Assembly (NCBI GenBank): GCA_964572065.1
Contig: CAZNER010000051.1
Coordinates: forward strand, 1-13,893
DNA length: 13,893 nucleotides
Direction: 5' to 3'
From: CAZNER01 sp964572065
GTDB taxonomy: Bacteria > Patescibacteriota > Dojkabacteria > JAHIVN01
Shown: one piece after another, positions 1 through 6,399 of the stretch
Numbering within the stretch: the stretch's first letter is position 1
How the letters are laid out: each line of letters begins with the position of its first letter
Program-made: the position numbers and the translations under genes
Notes under the pieces: generated by a model
Databases searched by the model: none
Told to the model about the DNA's origin: nothing
The model's input: only the letters and a program-made list of their open reading frames with translations

Positions 1-981
1 AATTCCGCTATTACCTGTTATAACTTTAAATGTTTCTCCTGTTTTTTGCCATACAGGAAATAAATGAGGTATTGCTTCCCATCGTGATTTATGAAAAAAG
101 AATACATCAGGTCTATCTTTTAAATCTTCTAAAATGTGTTTTTCTATTTTTGATTCTGTAGAATTTGCCGATGCATCAAATAGTATAAAAGACAGTGGTA
201 CATTTTTTCCAACTGTTGCTTCAATTCTATCTATTCCATCTGTATATAATCGGAATATTTCTTCTTCTGTTGCTCCTTCATATTCAATAAAATATGTTAT
301 CTCAGTAATAAACATTTGTATAATATCATTACCAATGAAAGACAGAGGACTATCATTTCCAAGTAAAATCCAAAAGTCACTGAAATTTGTTATTTCTCCT
401 GATTCAGTAGCAGTAGAATAAACAAAATAATCTATGCCTTTTTCATGCTGTAAAATTGGAACTTGGTCTTTAAATTTTGTTTTTATAAATCGAGGAGATT
501 TTTTTATAAGCTTCCATAAAGGAGACAATAGTAATTGATTAGTTTTTATATAATTAAAACAAATAAGATATTGTGAAAGATTTGTATCAGGAGATAATTT
601 AAAAAACAGATTAGCTTCTCTTAGAAAATGAATATAGATTTGTGTATAAAGAATAAGTAACCGAGTAATTGTTGATTTACCAGTTCTTGTTGCTCCATAT
701 AAGGCTATGATATTATATTTTTGAGAGTTTTCTATAATATCATAAAAAGCATCTATGATATATGGATATAATCCATCAATAGTAGCTTTAGTTAGCCATC
801 CTTCTCGATGATCTAAAAATTCATCAACTGTAGGTGGTTTTTTATGAAATATGTATTTAGTTATAGTATCTAAATATTTTTTAAACTCAGGAGGCTGTGT
901 TAAAAATATTTCATATAAAGCTACTTTTTTTTCAAAAGTTAATTTATCATAACTAAGTGAACCTAAATCTTGTTGAAGCAT
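1..981 (-). CDS. Terminase large subunit (DNA-packaging ATPase), 3' part outside window
   Basis: The open frame runs from an ATG at 981 off the left edge, giving 327 codons without a stop. I translated it by hand. A Walker A P-loop, GATRTGKST, lies at about residues 96-104. A hydrophobic strand ending in an acidic pair position, MFITEIT around residues 223-229, fits a Walker B/catalytic-Glu site with Thr where Asp is usual. By family knowledge this is the motor that drives DNA into the prohead; the nuclease domain would lie beyond the edge. AAGGATG is placed 4 bases before the ATG, and a TACTAATAAT promoter-like motif is 23 bases upstream. It is the last head gene in the run, after capsid and sigma-like genes. 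Confidence comes from the P-loop, the length and the head-gene context rather than from a sequence comparison. Confidence 0.8.
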   Translation of the reverse strand, partial: MLQQDLGSLSYDKLTFEKKVALYEIFLTQPPEFKKYLDTITKYIFHKKPPTVDEFLDHREGWLTKATIDGLYPYIIDAFYDIIENSQKYNIIALYGATRTGKSTITRLLILYTQIYIHFLREANLFFKLSPDTNLSQYLICFNYIKTNQLLLSPLWKLIKKSPRFIKTKFKDQVPILQHEKGIDYFVYSTATESGEITNFSDFWILLGNDSPLSFIGNDIIQMFITEITYFIEYEGATEEEIFRLYTDGIDRIEATVGKNVPLSFILFDASANSTESKIEKHILEDLKDRPDVFFFHKSRWEAIPHLFPVWQKTGETFKVITGNSGI

Positions 982-1004
982 AAAACATCCTTATATATTA
1001 CTTT

Positions 1005-1014
1005 ATTATTAGTA
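1005..1014 (-). promoter_or_regulatory. Candidate phage promoter motif TACTAATAAT (terminase copy)
   Basis: On the minus strand this reads TTTACTAATAATAAA, with 23 bases between the core and the terminase ATG. The same 10-base core occurs upstream of three other genes in this window (5116-5125, 7444-7453, 12670-12679), always in the transcribed direction. It could act as the -10-like element of a phage-specific promoter. No -35 partner is obvious, as in T4 late promoters, which also consist of a single AT-rich element. Confidence 0.5.
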
Positions 1015-1032
1015 AAATATAGGGATGTAAAT

Positions 1033-1638
1033 TTATGTAAATATCAGAGGAGTTTCCTTACTTATTTGGTATAAAGGATGATTTTCTAAAAAAGTTTTGA
1101 ATTTTTTTAATAAAAGTTGTTTATACCAGTAAATTCCAGAGGGTGTTTTATTAACTTCTTTTGCTATTTCTTTTAATTTTTTATATTCAGTAAATTTTTC
1201 AAAATAAAATTTTAACTTATCATCTAAAGTTTCTTTAAAATCTTCAATAATTATTTCACTGTAAATAGAATTATATCTGATTACAGTATGAAATTTTAGC
1301 ATAGTTTTTAAAGTAAGTTCGTTTTTAAAATTAGAAATTAGCTTATTTTGATAAGTTTTTAGATAATTATTAAGAATGATTGAAAATTTAAAGACTTTTT
1401 TATCTTTAATTTTAGAAAATTTAATATTTTTAACAGCTTTAAGAAAATATTCAAATAAAGAGTTATGGATATCTTCAAATTCATAGCTTCTATCGGAAAT
1501 TAGTAAATATAACGTGGAAGTCCATTGACTTATATATTTTTTATATCGATTATATAATTCTATACAACAATCATTATCAGATGTAATATGATAATATTGA
1601 ATTAATTGTAAATCAGTAAAATTAGAAAAATTCTCCAT
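1033..1638 (-). CDS. Divergent sigma-70-like factor, probably a phage late sigma
   Basis: This is a 201-residue protein that looks like a two-domain ECF/gp55-type sigma factor. The N-terminus (residues 8-38, DLQLIQYYH then CCIELYNRYKKYIS) has the spacing of sigma region 2.1. EDIHNSLFEYFLKAVKNI (about 55-72) fits regions 2.2-2.3. Near the C-terminus, LKEIAKEVNKTPSGIYWYKQ and the helix after it (about 155-185) fit a region 4 helix-turn-helix. T4 gp55, the late sigma, is of similar size (185 residues). The start is an ATG at 1638 with AAGGAG 8 bases upstream. The gene lies between the capsid gene, from which a terminator separates it, and the terminase gene. By inference it directs host RNA polymerase to phage late promoters, possibly the TACTAATAAT motif. 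Region 2 is weakly conserved, so a DNA-binding protein without sigma activity remains possible. Confidence 0.6.
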   Translation of the reverse strand: MENFSNFTDLQLIQYYHITSDNDCCIELYNRYKKYISQWTSTLYLLISDRSYEFEDIHNSLFEYFLKAVKNIKFSKIKDKKVFKFSIILNNYLKTYQNKLISNFKNELTLKTMLKFHTVIRYNSIYSEIIIEDFKETLDDKLKFYFEKFTEYKKLKEIAKEVNKTPSGIYWYKQLLLKKFKTFLENHPLYQISKETPLIFT

Positions 1639-1735
1639 AAACTATTCTCCTTATATCCTTTTAAAATCCTAAAAATAATATAAGATATATTAATAAGAGA
1701 CATATTAAAAGTAAAGCATTTTTTTGAAAATAATA

Positions 1736-1768
1736 AAAAACCCCTTCTCTTTTGGAAAAGGGGTTTTT
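1736..1768 (-). terminator. Rho-independent terminator after the capsid gene
   Basis: An 11-base stem (AAAAACCCCTT, 1736-1746, pairing with 1758-1768) encloses an 11-base loop. On the minus strand the GC-rich part of the hairpin is followed by a run of six Ts. It lies 23 bases past the capsid stop codon, so it closes the capsid transcript before the sigma-like gene. The stem also carries Ts on the plus strand, so it could work in both directions, but no plus-strand gene needs it. Confidence 0.85.
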
Positions 1769-1790
1769 AGGAGAATTTTTCTATGTCTTA

Positions 1791-3233
1791 TTACGGTAAG
1801 TTAGTTATTCTTAAAAGTCTAAGAAACTTATCGTTAATAATCATATCATCTTCAACAGTGGCAAAATTTCCTACGGTATAGAACTGTGGATATTTTAGAC
1901 TTGCTACTATTTCAGTTAATACACCAAATACAAGAGCTAAGTCCATTCCTTCTTCTGGATTTTTATAGGTAAGAAGAACTTCATTGTTAGAAACAAGTCC
2001 GTTATCTTTAGGACAACAGAATACTTCAATGTCATCAAGTTTACCTGCATAATATACACCAGAACGAGGCTGAGTATCATCAGTTGACCAAAGATCGTGT
2101 TTTTTAAGATAGGTAAGTGATCTTGAACCACATACAGCACGATTTACCTGTCCTCTCTTAATGTCATCATAGATGTCTCCACCTATATCATCAATTGTAG
2201 AAAGGATGCTTTGAGCATGTGACTTAGTTGATACTTCACCAACAGAAGCGAAATCAGCATTGAAAGTGGTAACAGCATTTCTAAGAGCAACACGTTTTGC
2301 AAGAGCAATCGCTTTATAATCTCTTGATTTTGCGTGTTCGTCACCAACAGCACCCATTAACATATTTTCAACACCTAATCCCTGATCAAGTCCAGTAGTT
2401 CCAAGAGTAAGCTCTACCATTTGAGTAAATTCATAACCAAGTGGCATTGGACGAGCTTTAAATCTCTCTTTATGTACAGACAATGAAACAGTTCCATATT
2501 GATCATATAGAGTGCTTCTTTCTGAATCCCAATGTGATTCAGCATCAATTGAATCACCATCAGCGACAGCAGATGCAAACGTAAGTTCGATATCACCTGT
2601 TGCATAATCAACAGTGTTAGTACCTGAAAGTCCTGTACCTACTATTGCACCATTACCATCATCGTTTCCGATGAGTTTACCAGCAACCATAATTCTTACA
2701 GAATAAGGAATTAATGGATACTTATTTGCAGTAGTAGTAAAATTAGTAAGTGCTCCGTTACCTGTACCAACATTATCAAGTTGTCTTTCACCTGCATAAT
2801 ACTGATTAACGCTTTCATAAATTTTATCACCAGCAGTTGCACCACGAAGGGATTTACCGTATGTTGCATCTACAAAATAGATTGCATCATCGATAGTTCG
2901 AAGTGGATATTCAGTAAATATCGCACCTCTATTTGAGTTTGCCACACCAATTCGAACAACTCTAAGAACATTCTCGGGAGTAGTTTGAAAATCTTGAGAA
3001 ATAATAGTTTCAGATAATTTGGTAAGATGATTTTCTTGCATTTGAATTTGCATAGCAGTATTTCTTGCTCTTTCTTGATCAGTAGAATAAAGTTTTCCAA
3101 GACCTTCACCTATACCTTTAACCTTTGCCCATTTTTCTAAAAGATGATTTCCATAACTTTTTCTTTCAGCGAGATAAATTTGCATTTCTTCTTTTCGTTG
3201 ATCATCTTCTGTGAGTCTTCCGTGTTTACTCAT
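1791..3233 (-). CDS. Major capsid protein (HK97-fold, T4 gp23-like role)
   Basis: A 480-residue protein with the composition and layout of a myovirus major head protein. An alpha-helical, charged N-terminal arm (about 1-80) is followed by a beta-rich body with Gly/Thr/Asn-rich loops (about 150-225). The tail ends in LKYPQFYTVGNFATVEDD, then KFLRLLRITNLP, a typical HK97-fold P-domain strand and C-terminus. It would assemble around the scaffold made by the gene just upstream. Hydrophobic-x-Glu sites in the arm, for example IGE43-G44 and LSE75-T76, could be maturation cleavage sites for the neighbouring prohead protease, as in T4 gp23. The start is an ATG at 3233 with GAGG 7 bases upstream. A terminator follows. 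Its codon use is less AT-biased than its neighbours, as expected for the most highly expressed virion gene. The fold is inferred from size, pattern and context. Confidence 0.85.
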   Translation of the reverse strand: MSKHGRLTEDDQRKEEMQIYLAERKSYGNHLLEKWAKVKGIGEGLGKLYSTDQERARNTAMQIQMQENHLTKLSETIISQDFQTTPENVLRVVRIGVANSNRGAIFTEYPLRTIDDAIYFVDATYGKSLRGATAGDKIYESVNQYYAGERQLDNVGTGNGALTNFTTTANKYPLIPYSVRIMVAGKLIGNDDGNGAIVGTGLSGTNTVDYATGDIELTFASAVADGDSIDAESHWDSERSTLYDQYGTVSLSVHKERFKARPMPLGYEFTQMVELTLGTTGLDQGLGVENMLMGAVGDEHAKSRDYKAIALAKRVALRNAVTTFNADFASVGEVSTKSHAQSILSTIDDIGGDIYDDIKRGQVNRAVCGSRSLTYLKKHDLWSTDDTQPRSGVYYAGKLDDIEVFCCPKDNGLVSNNEVLLTYKNPEEGMDLALVFGVLTEIVASLKYPQFYTVGNFATVEDDMIINDKFLRLLRITNLP

Positions 3234-3354
3234 GACAATACCTCATTATAAAAATTTATAGTAAAAAATTGAGCTTATCTTTATCTCACACTATACAACA
3301 AAGAGTTATTTAAATCCTTAATGACTGTCTTTTAACATCCTTAATAAATATATT
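3234..3354 (-). promoter_or_regulatory. 121-base gap ahead of the capsid gene, weak promoter-like element
   Basis: This gap between the scaffold stop and the capsid start holds no ORF and no terminator-like hairpin. On the minus strand TTTACTATAAAT occurs just upstream of the ribosome site (about 3251-3269). It resembles both the TACTAATAAT motif and the T4 late promoter TATAAATA, but matches neither fully. The capsid gene may have its own late promoter here or be read through from the scaffold gene. Confidence 0.3.
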
Positions 3355-4359
3355 TTATAGTCTTTTCCCTAACCAAGCAGGATTATCTTCTTGTAGATCG
3401 AGTTTCATTATTCCGTCATTAGAACTTTTAAATCTTTCTACTTTTTGAACTGCTTCAATTAGAGATTTAGAACCTAAAATATCATCTTCAACTTCTTTAA
3501 GAGCGGTATTTTGCTCTACTTCTTTATCAAAAAATTCTTTTACAGTTTTTTGAACTTTATTATTTTCTGTAATTCTTTGTCTTCTTTCAATTATTCTACT
3601 TCTCTGTTCTTTCTTTTTCTTTTTTTCTTCTTTTTCATCGTCATCGTCATTGTCATCGTCATCATCTTGTTCTTTTTTCTTTTTAGTATGATGAACACCA
3701 GGTAGAGCTTCATTGAAATGATCATCATCATCCTCAAATTCATAATCAAATTCATTTTCAAGTATATCTTCACATTCTTGAATATGTTTCTCAGCATTTT
3801 TGATATTTTTATTTAATTTTTCATTTTTAGATGTAAGACTTTCTTTAATTTCAATAAGTTTATCGATGTCATTTTGCATTACTTCTCTATCTTCAATAAG
3901 TTTTTGAATATCAGCATCTCTCAATTTTGTATCTTCAACAAGAGCCATAATATCTTCTTTCATGACTTCTACACTTTCTTTTAAATCCTCAACATCTTCT
4001 TCAGGAGTTTCCTCAGAAATATTACATTTTTCCAAAAGACCTTTAGCTTTTTCAAATCTCTCTTTAACTTCTGTTAAAGTTTTTTCAAGAGTTTCATACT
4101 TAGCTTTTAATTCAGTTAATTCTTCATCTTTTGATTTTAAATTTTCTTGTGATTCTTTAATTTCTTGTTCCAATTTTAATTGTAATTGTTCCACAGTTCT
4201 TGTTATTTTTTCTTGAATATCAGTCATTTCTGTAGGAACTGTTAAACTAACTTCTTGTAAATCCTCTATAGCTTCTTTAGCATTAGGATTTGCTTTAGCT
4301 TCTTTAATAGCTACACGAACTTGATTTTTTAAGTTTGCTTCATGAATTTTATCTGACAT
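3355..4359 (-). CDS. Nested in-frame scaffold protein (internal start of the protease-scaffold gene)
   Basis: Met244 of the fusion is preceded by GGAGGA (4367-4372) with 7 bases to the ATG at 4357-4359. This is the strongest ribosome site in the window and far better than that of the full-length gene. Initiation here gives a 334-residue protein containing only the coiled-coil scaffold part. By analogy with lambda Nu3 inside C, this would make many scaffold copies for each protease fusion, and the shared C-terminus would bring the protease into the prohead core. The product is rich in Glu, Lys and Asp, has no membrane segment, and contains many L-x-E sites where the protease could digest it. 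The internal start is inferred from the sequence only. Confidence 0.75.
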   Translation of the reverse strand: MSDKIHEANLKNQVRVAIKEAKANPNAKEAIEDLQEVSLTVPTEMTDIQEKITRTVEQLQLKLEQEIKESQENLKSKDEELTELKAKYETLEKTLTEVKERFEKAKGLLEKCNISEETPEEDVEDLKESVEVMKEDIMALVEDTKLRDADIQKLIEDREVMQNDIDKLIEIKESLTSKNEKLNKNIKNAEKHIQECEDILENEFDYEFEDDDDHFNEALPGVHHTKKKKEQDDDDDNDDDDEKEEKKKKKEQRSRIIERRQRITENNKVQKTVKEFFDKEVEQNTALKEVEDDILGSKSLIEAVQKVERFKSSNDGIMKLDLQEDNPAWLGKRL

Positions 4360-5088
4360 GGTTATGTCCTCCAAATTATTATCAGAATTATTATTTTTTC
4401 CTTCTTTATTGTTAGTATCTTTAGAATTAAAAGATGACTCTATTACTGACTTAAATTTTTCAATTTTTTCAGGATTATTCTTTAAATCTTCTTGTAATGA
4501 TTCAGATACAAAAGATGTTTTACAATTTTCTAATGTAGCATATAGTCCTTGAGAGGGATTAATTACAGCATCTCCAAGTCTTTCTAATTCATATGATTCA
4601 GGATTTACTGTTTTTCCATCTTCTAAGAATTCACCAAATCCAACAGTAGAGATTCCTATTTTTCCACCAGCCTCTAATACTTCTAATAAATGCGACCCAT
4701 GATCTCCAACCAAAAACCAATCAGCCTTAGATGTTTCTTCCATAACTGCCATATTATGCCAAACACCACAGATATCTTTAGGATTTCCATCATCTTCAGG
4801 ATGTCCCATAAGAGATAATGTACCTTCAGCTATTTTGGATTTACATACTTTTTCCCATAATTCTTTTGTATAAATCCTCTTGTTCATATTTTCAGTATAT
4901 TTAGTAACATCTACTGATCGAATAATACCTCTTGCTTTATATTCTTTACCGTCTACAGATTCTATTATTTTAGGCTTATCGAAAATTGTAACTCTTTCTT
5001 TCAATTCTTCTTTAGGAATTGAAAATAAAAAACTTTCAATCAAAAGTTCTTTGCCTTTTTCTTTAGCCATCTCTTGAAGTGTTTTCAT
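3355..5088 (-). CDS. Prohead protease fused to a head scaffold
   Basis: A 577-residue two-part protein. Residues 1-205 match the prohead-protease pattern (gp21/U9/S78 type): GIIRSVDV, then NKRIYTKELW (69-78), MGHPE with His96, GISTVGFG with Ser147, and ERLGDAVINPS with Asp173. His96 and Ser147 are the likely catalytic pair, with Asp173 a candidate third residue. By family, it digests scaffold and capsid arms after assembly. A linker (206-243) leads to residues 244-577, which are scaffold-like: a long Glu/Lys-rich coiled coil (about 289-445), an acidic patch (450-458), alternating Lys and Asp runs (about 467-497) and a helical tail. The start is ATG 5088 with AGAGG 10 bases upstream and a promoter-like motif behind it. 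A better ribosome site lies inside the gene before Met244. Lambda C/Nu3 is a known protease gene with a nested in-frame scaffold. Confidence 0.85.
   Translation of the reverse strand: MKTLQEMAKEKGKELLIESFLFSIPKEELKERVTIFDKPKIIESVDGKEYKARGIIRSVDVTKYTENMNKRIYTKELWEKVCKSKIAEGTLSLMGHPEDDGNPKDICGVWHNMAVMEETSKADWFLVGDHGSHLLEVLEAGGKIGISTVGFGEFLEDGKTVNPESYELERLGDAVINPSQGLYATLENCKTSFVSESLQEDLKNNPEKIEKFKSVIESSFNSKDTNNKEGKNNNSDNNLEDITMSDKIHEANLKNQVRVAIKEAKANPNAKEAIEDLQEVSLTVPTEMTDIQEKITRTVEQLQLKLEQEIKESQENLKSKDEELTELKAKYETLEKTLTEVKERFEKAKGLLEKCNISEETPEEDVEDLKESVEVMKEDIMALVEDTKLRDADIQKLIEDREVMQNDIDKLIEIKESLTSKNEKLNKNIKNAEKHIQECEDILENEFDYEFEDDDDHFNEALPGVHHTKKKKEQDDDDDNDDDDEKEEKKKKKEQRSRIIERRQRITENNKVQKTVKEFFDKEVEQNTALKEVEDDILGSKSLIEAVQKVERFKSSNDGIMKLDLQEDNPAWLGKRL
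4367..4372 (-). promoter_or_regulatory. Strong internal Shine-Dalgarno (GGAGGA)
   Basis: GGAGGA, followed by seven bases and ATG, lies inside the protease-scaffold reading frame. It sits at the boundary between the protease linker and the coiled-coil scaffold, where a chance ribosome site would be least expected. Confidence 0.75.
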
Positions 5089-5115
5089 AATAATAAAACC
5101 TCTTATTCTTGTTTT

Positions 5116-5125
5116 ATTATTAGTA
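5116..5125 (-). promoter_or_regulatory. Candidate phage promoter motif TACTAATAAT (protease-scaffold copy)
   Basis: On the minus strand this reads CTATACTAATAATAAAA, 27 bases from the protease-scaffold ATG. It lies just past the terminator of the preceding unit, exactly where a new transcript should begin. This is one of the two longest matches; it shares 15 contiguous bases with the copy at 7444-7453. Confidence 0.6.
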
Positions 5126-5159
5126 TAGGTAGGAAAAATAGATAGGAGTTAAAAATAAA

Positions 5160-5192
5160 AAAAAGCTATGGAATTTATATCCATAGCTTTTT
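5160..5192 (-). terminator. Rho-independent terminator closing the small-gene operon
   Basis: A 12-13 base perfect stem (AAAAGCTATGGA, 5161-5172, pairing with 5180-5191) has a 7-base loop. Read on the minus strand it ends in a run of eight Ts. It lies downstream of the stop at 5239 and upstream of the promoter-like motif at 5116-5125, so it separates the cargo and small-gene transcript from the protease-scaffold transcript. Confidence 0.9.
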
Positions 5193-5238
5193 ATAAAAGA
5201 TTTTGACAAACAAAGGAAAATTATGTTAAAATATCGTT

Positions 5239-5610
5239 TTAAGAAATTGCTGTATGAATCTCCCTTTCATTTACTTCAATAAAAGAAATTCCATAATTAT
5301 CAAGAGTTCGTTTTATCTGATTTTGAATAGTAGATGTACTTACTGAATATTTTTGAGTATTAAAATATAATGCTCCTGAATCATCTCTAAATAATAAAGG
5401 AGTATTATAATTAATTAAAGACCACCCTATATCTTCTTTAGTTATTTTAAGATTTTTCGTACCCCAAATAGGTTTTTTATTTTTAGGAAATGTATTCATA
5501 ACAAACATCTCAATAACATCAAGATTTGTAGCCATTTCTGTTAATTGTTTATCTGTAAAACTACCTTTCCATTTATTGTGATTAAATTTTAGTGTATATT
5601 CTTTTTCCAT
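5239..5610 (-). CDS. Hypothetical protein, 123 residues
   Basis: I do not recognise this protein. It is soluble-looking, with no signal peptide or membrane helix. It begins MEKEYTLKFNHNKW and has two beta-hairpin-like stretches (KPIWGTKNLKI and LLFRDDSGALYFN). It lacks the N-terminal tag found in the genes upstream. The ATG at 5610 follows the stop of the preceding gene by 4 bases, so translation is probably coupled; only a weak GGAA stands before it. It is the last gene before the terminator at 5160-5192. Its position between packaged-protein candidates and the scaffold gene suggests a head-related or late role, but nothing in the sequence shows one. Confidence 0.7.
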   Translation of the reverse strand: MEKEYTLKFNHNKWKGSFTDKQLTEMATNLDVIEMFVMNTFPKNKKPIWGTKNLKITKEDIGWSLINYNTPLLFRDDSGALYFNTQKYSVSTSTIQNQIKRTLDNYGISFIEVNEREIHTAIS

Positions 5611-5614
5611 AAGA

Positions 5615-6154
5615 TTATTTCCGTTTTTTAATTAGTCCTGCATCTATAAGAGCCTGACCAACTCTACCATAATGTCCCTGTAAGCTAAACAATTGTCCTC
5701 TATCAAGAAGTTCCTGAAATCCCTTTATGATTTCATCTTCTGTTAAATCACCGCTTTCATAGGCTATTACAAAATCAACTACATCGAATCCACGTTTCTC
5801 TTTTAATTGATCTTCAGTAAAAAACTTTTTCCGTTTATTAAGTTGGTCTCTGTAATTCTTAGTTGTCTCAGTAATTTTAGATTTATATTCATAAGATTTA
5901 CGAGATTCTTCTTCTTTCTCTTTTTCTTCTGTACCATTTATTTCATCAACTATTTCAGTTACAGCATCACCAAGTTTCTTAATAATCTTTCGAACTTTCT
6001 GATCATTTGAACTTGTAATAAGTTCGATAATTAAAGAGGCAAATTGAAGTCTTTTTTTAATGTTAGTGAAATCCTCATCTTTAAGTACAGCTATTATTTC
6101 ATCAACTCGATCTTTAAGTTCTTGTTCTGTTAATTCTTTTTTGTTATCTTTCAT
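5615..6154 (-). CDS. Hypothetical phage protein with C-terminal SLQGHYGR motif
   Basis: This 179-residue protein is highly charged and mostly helical. Residues about 1-75 form a helical N-terminal part, and 75-115 are Glu/Lys-rich and probably disordered. Residues about 125-175 form a conserved-looking module: DVVDFVIAYESGDLTEDEIIKGF, then ELLDRG and SLQGHYGRVGQALIDAG. I know this pattern (an acidic helix, then LQG-[SH]-YGR, then LI-x-AG) from many short phage and plasmid proteins of unknown function, where it often forms nearly the whole protein. Here it is carried on a long charged extension. There is no N-terminal tag. The start is ATG 6154 with GAGG 9 bases upstream; the stop of the gene before it is 3 bases away. 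The function is unknown. Confidence 0.75.
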   Translation of the reverse strand: MKDNKKELTEQELKDRVDEIIAVLKDEDFTNIKKRLQFASLIIELITSSNDQKVRKIIKKLGDAVTEIVDEINGTEEKEKEEESRKSYEYKSKITETTKNYRDQLNKRKKFFTEDQLKEKRGFDVVDFVIAYESGDLTEDEIIKGFQELLDRGQLFSLQGHYGRVGQALIDAGLIKKRK

Positions 6155-6157
6155 ATC

Positions 6158-6388
6158 TTAAATCCTCATAATTTCTTTAATATTTTTCTTGAGATCATAT
6201 TTAGCATCTGCAAGATTTATATTTAATATATCATTAAAAGTTTCTTCAATCATCCAATCTTCATAAGGTTCAGAATAATTAGATTGAACAGCGATCATTA
6301 CATCCTCATATGTTATACCTCTTAGGATATCGTCTTTTGGATGTATTCGAGCTTCTGTAAAAACACTTGTATATTTTTTATCTTTCAT
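6158..6388 (-). CDS. Tagged small protein 1 (putative internal head protein)
   Basis: I choose Met5 of the longest frame (ATG 6388) so that the protein begins MKDKKYTSVFTEAR, matching the tag on the next gene upstream. That gives 76 residues. An alternative ATG at 6400 overlaps the preceding stop by one base (TAATG) and adds MDIN. The tag ends in F-T-E before Ala-Arg, a site of the T4 prohead-protease type. The DNA for this part (6348-6364) is identical over 17 bases to the corresponding part of the upstream gene, so the two tags have a common origin. The remaining 60 or so residues (ILRGITYEDVMIAVQSNY onward) are acidic and helical, and I do not recognise them. By inference this is a small packaged protein. 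Confidence 0.7.
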   Translation of the reverse strand: MKDKKYTSVFTEARIHPKDDILRGITYEDVMIAVQSNYSEPYEDWMIEETFNDILNINLADAKYDLKKNIKEIMRI

Positions 6389-6399
6389 ATTTATATCCA

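Noticed and set aside
134..421. Plus-strand 95-codon ORF
   Set aside because: It lies opposite the terminase gene, which has a P-loop in the other strand; the ORF is its antisense shadow and has no ribosome site.
1937..3109. Three short minus-strand ORFs inside the capsid gene
   Set aside because: They overlap the capsid frame completely, have low-complexity Leu/Ile/Lys translations and no ribosome sites.
3511..3797. Plus- and minus-strand ORFs over the Asp/Lys repeat of the scaffold
   Set aside because: Their Phe/Ile/Val or Met/Thr runs are direct by-products of the codon repeats in the scaffold frame.
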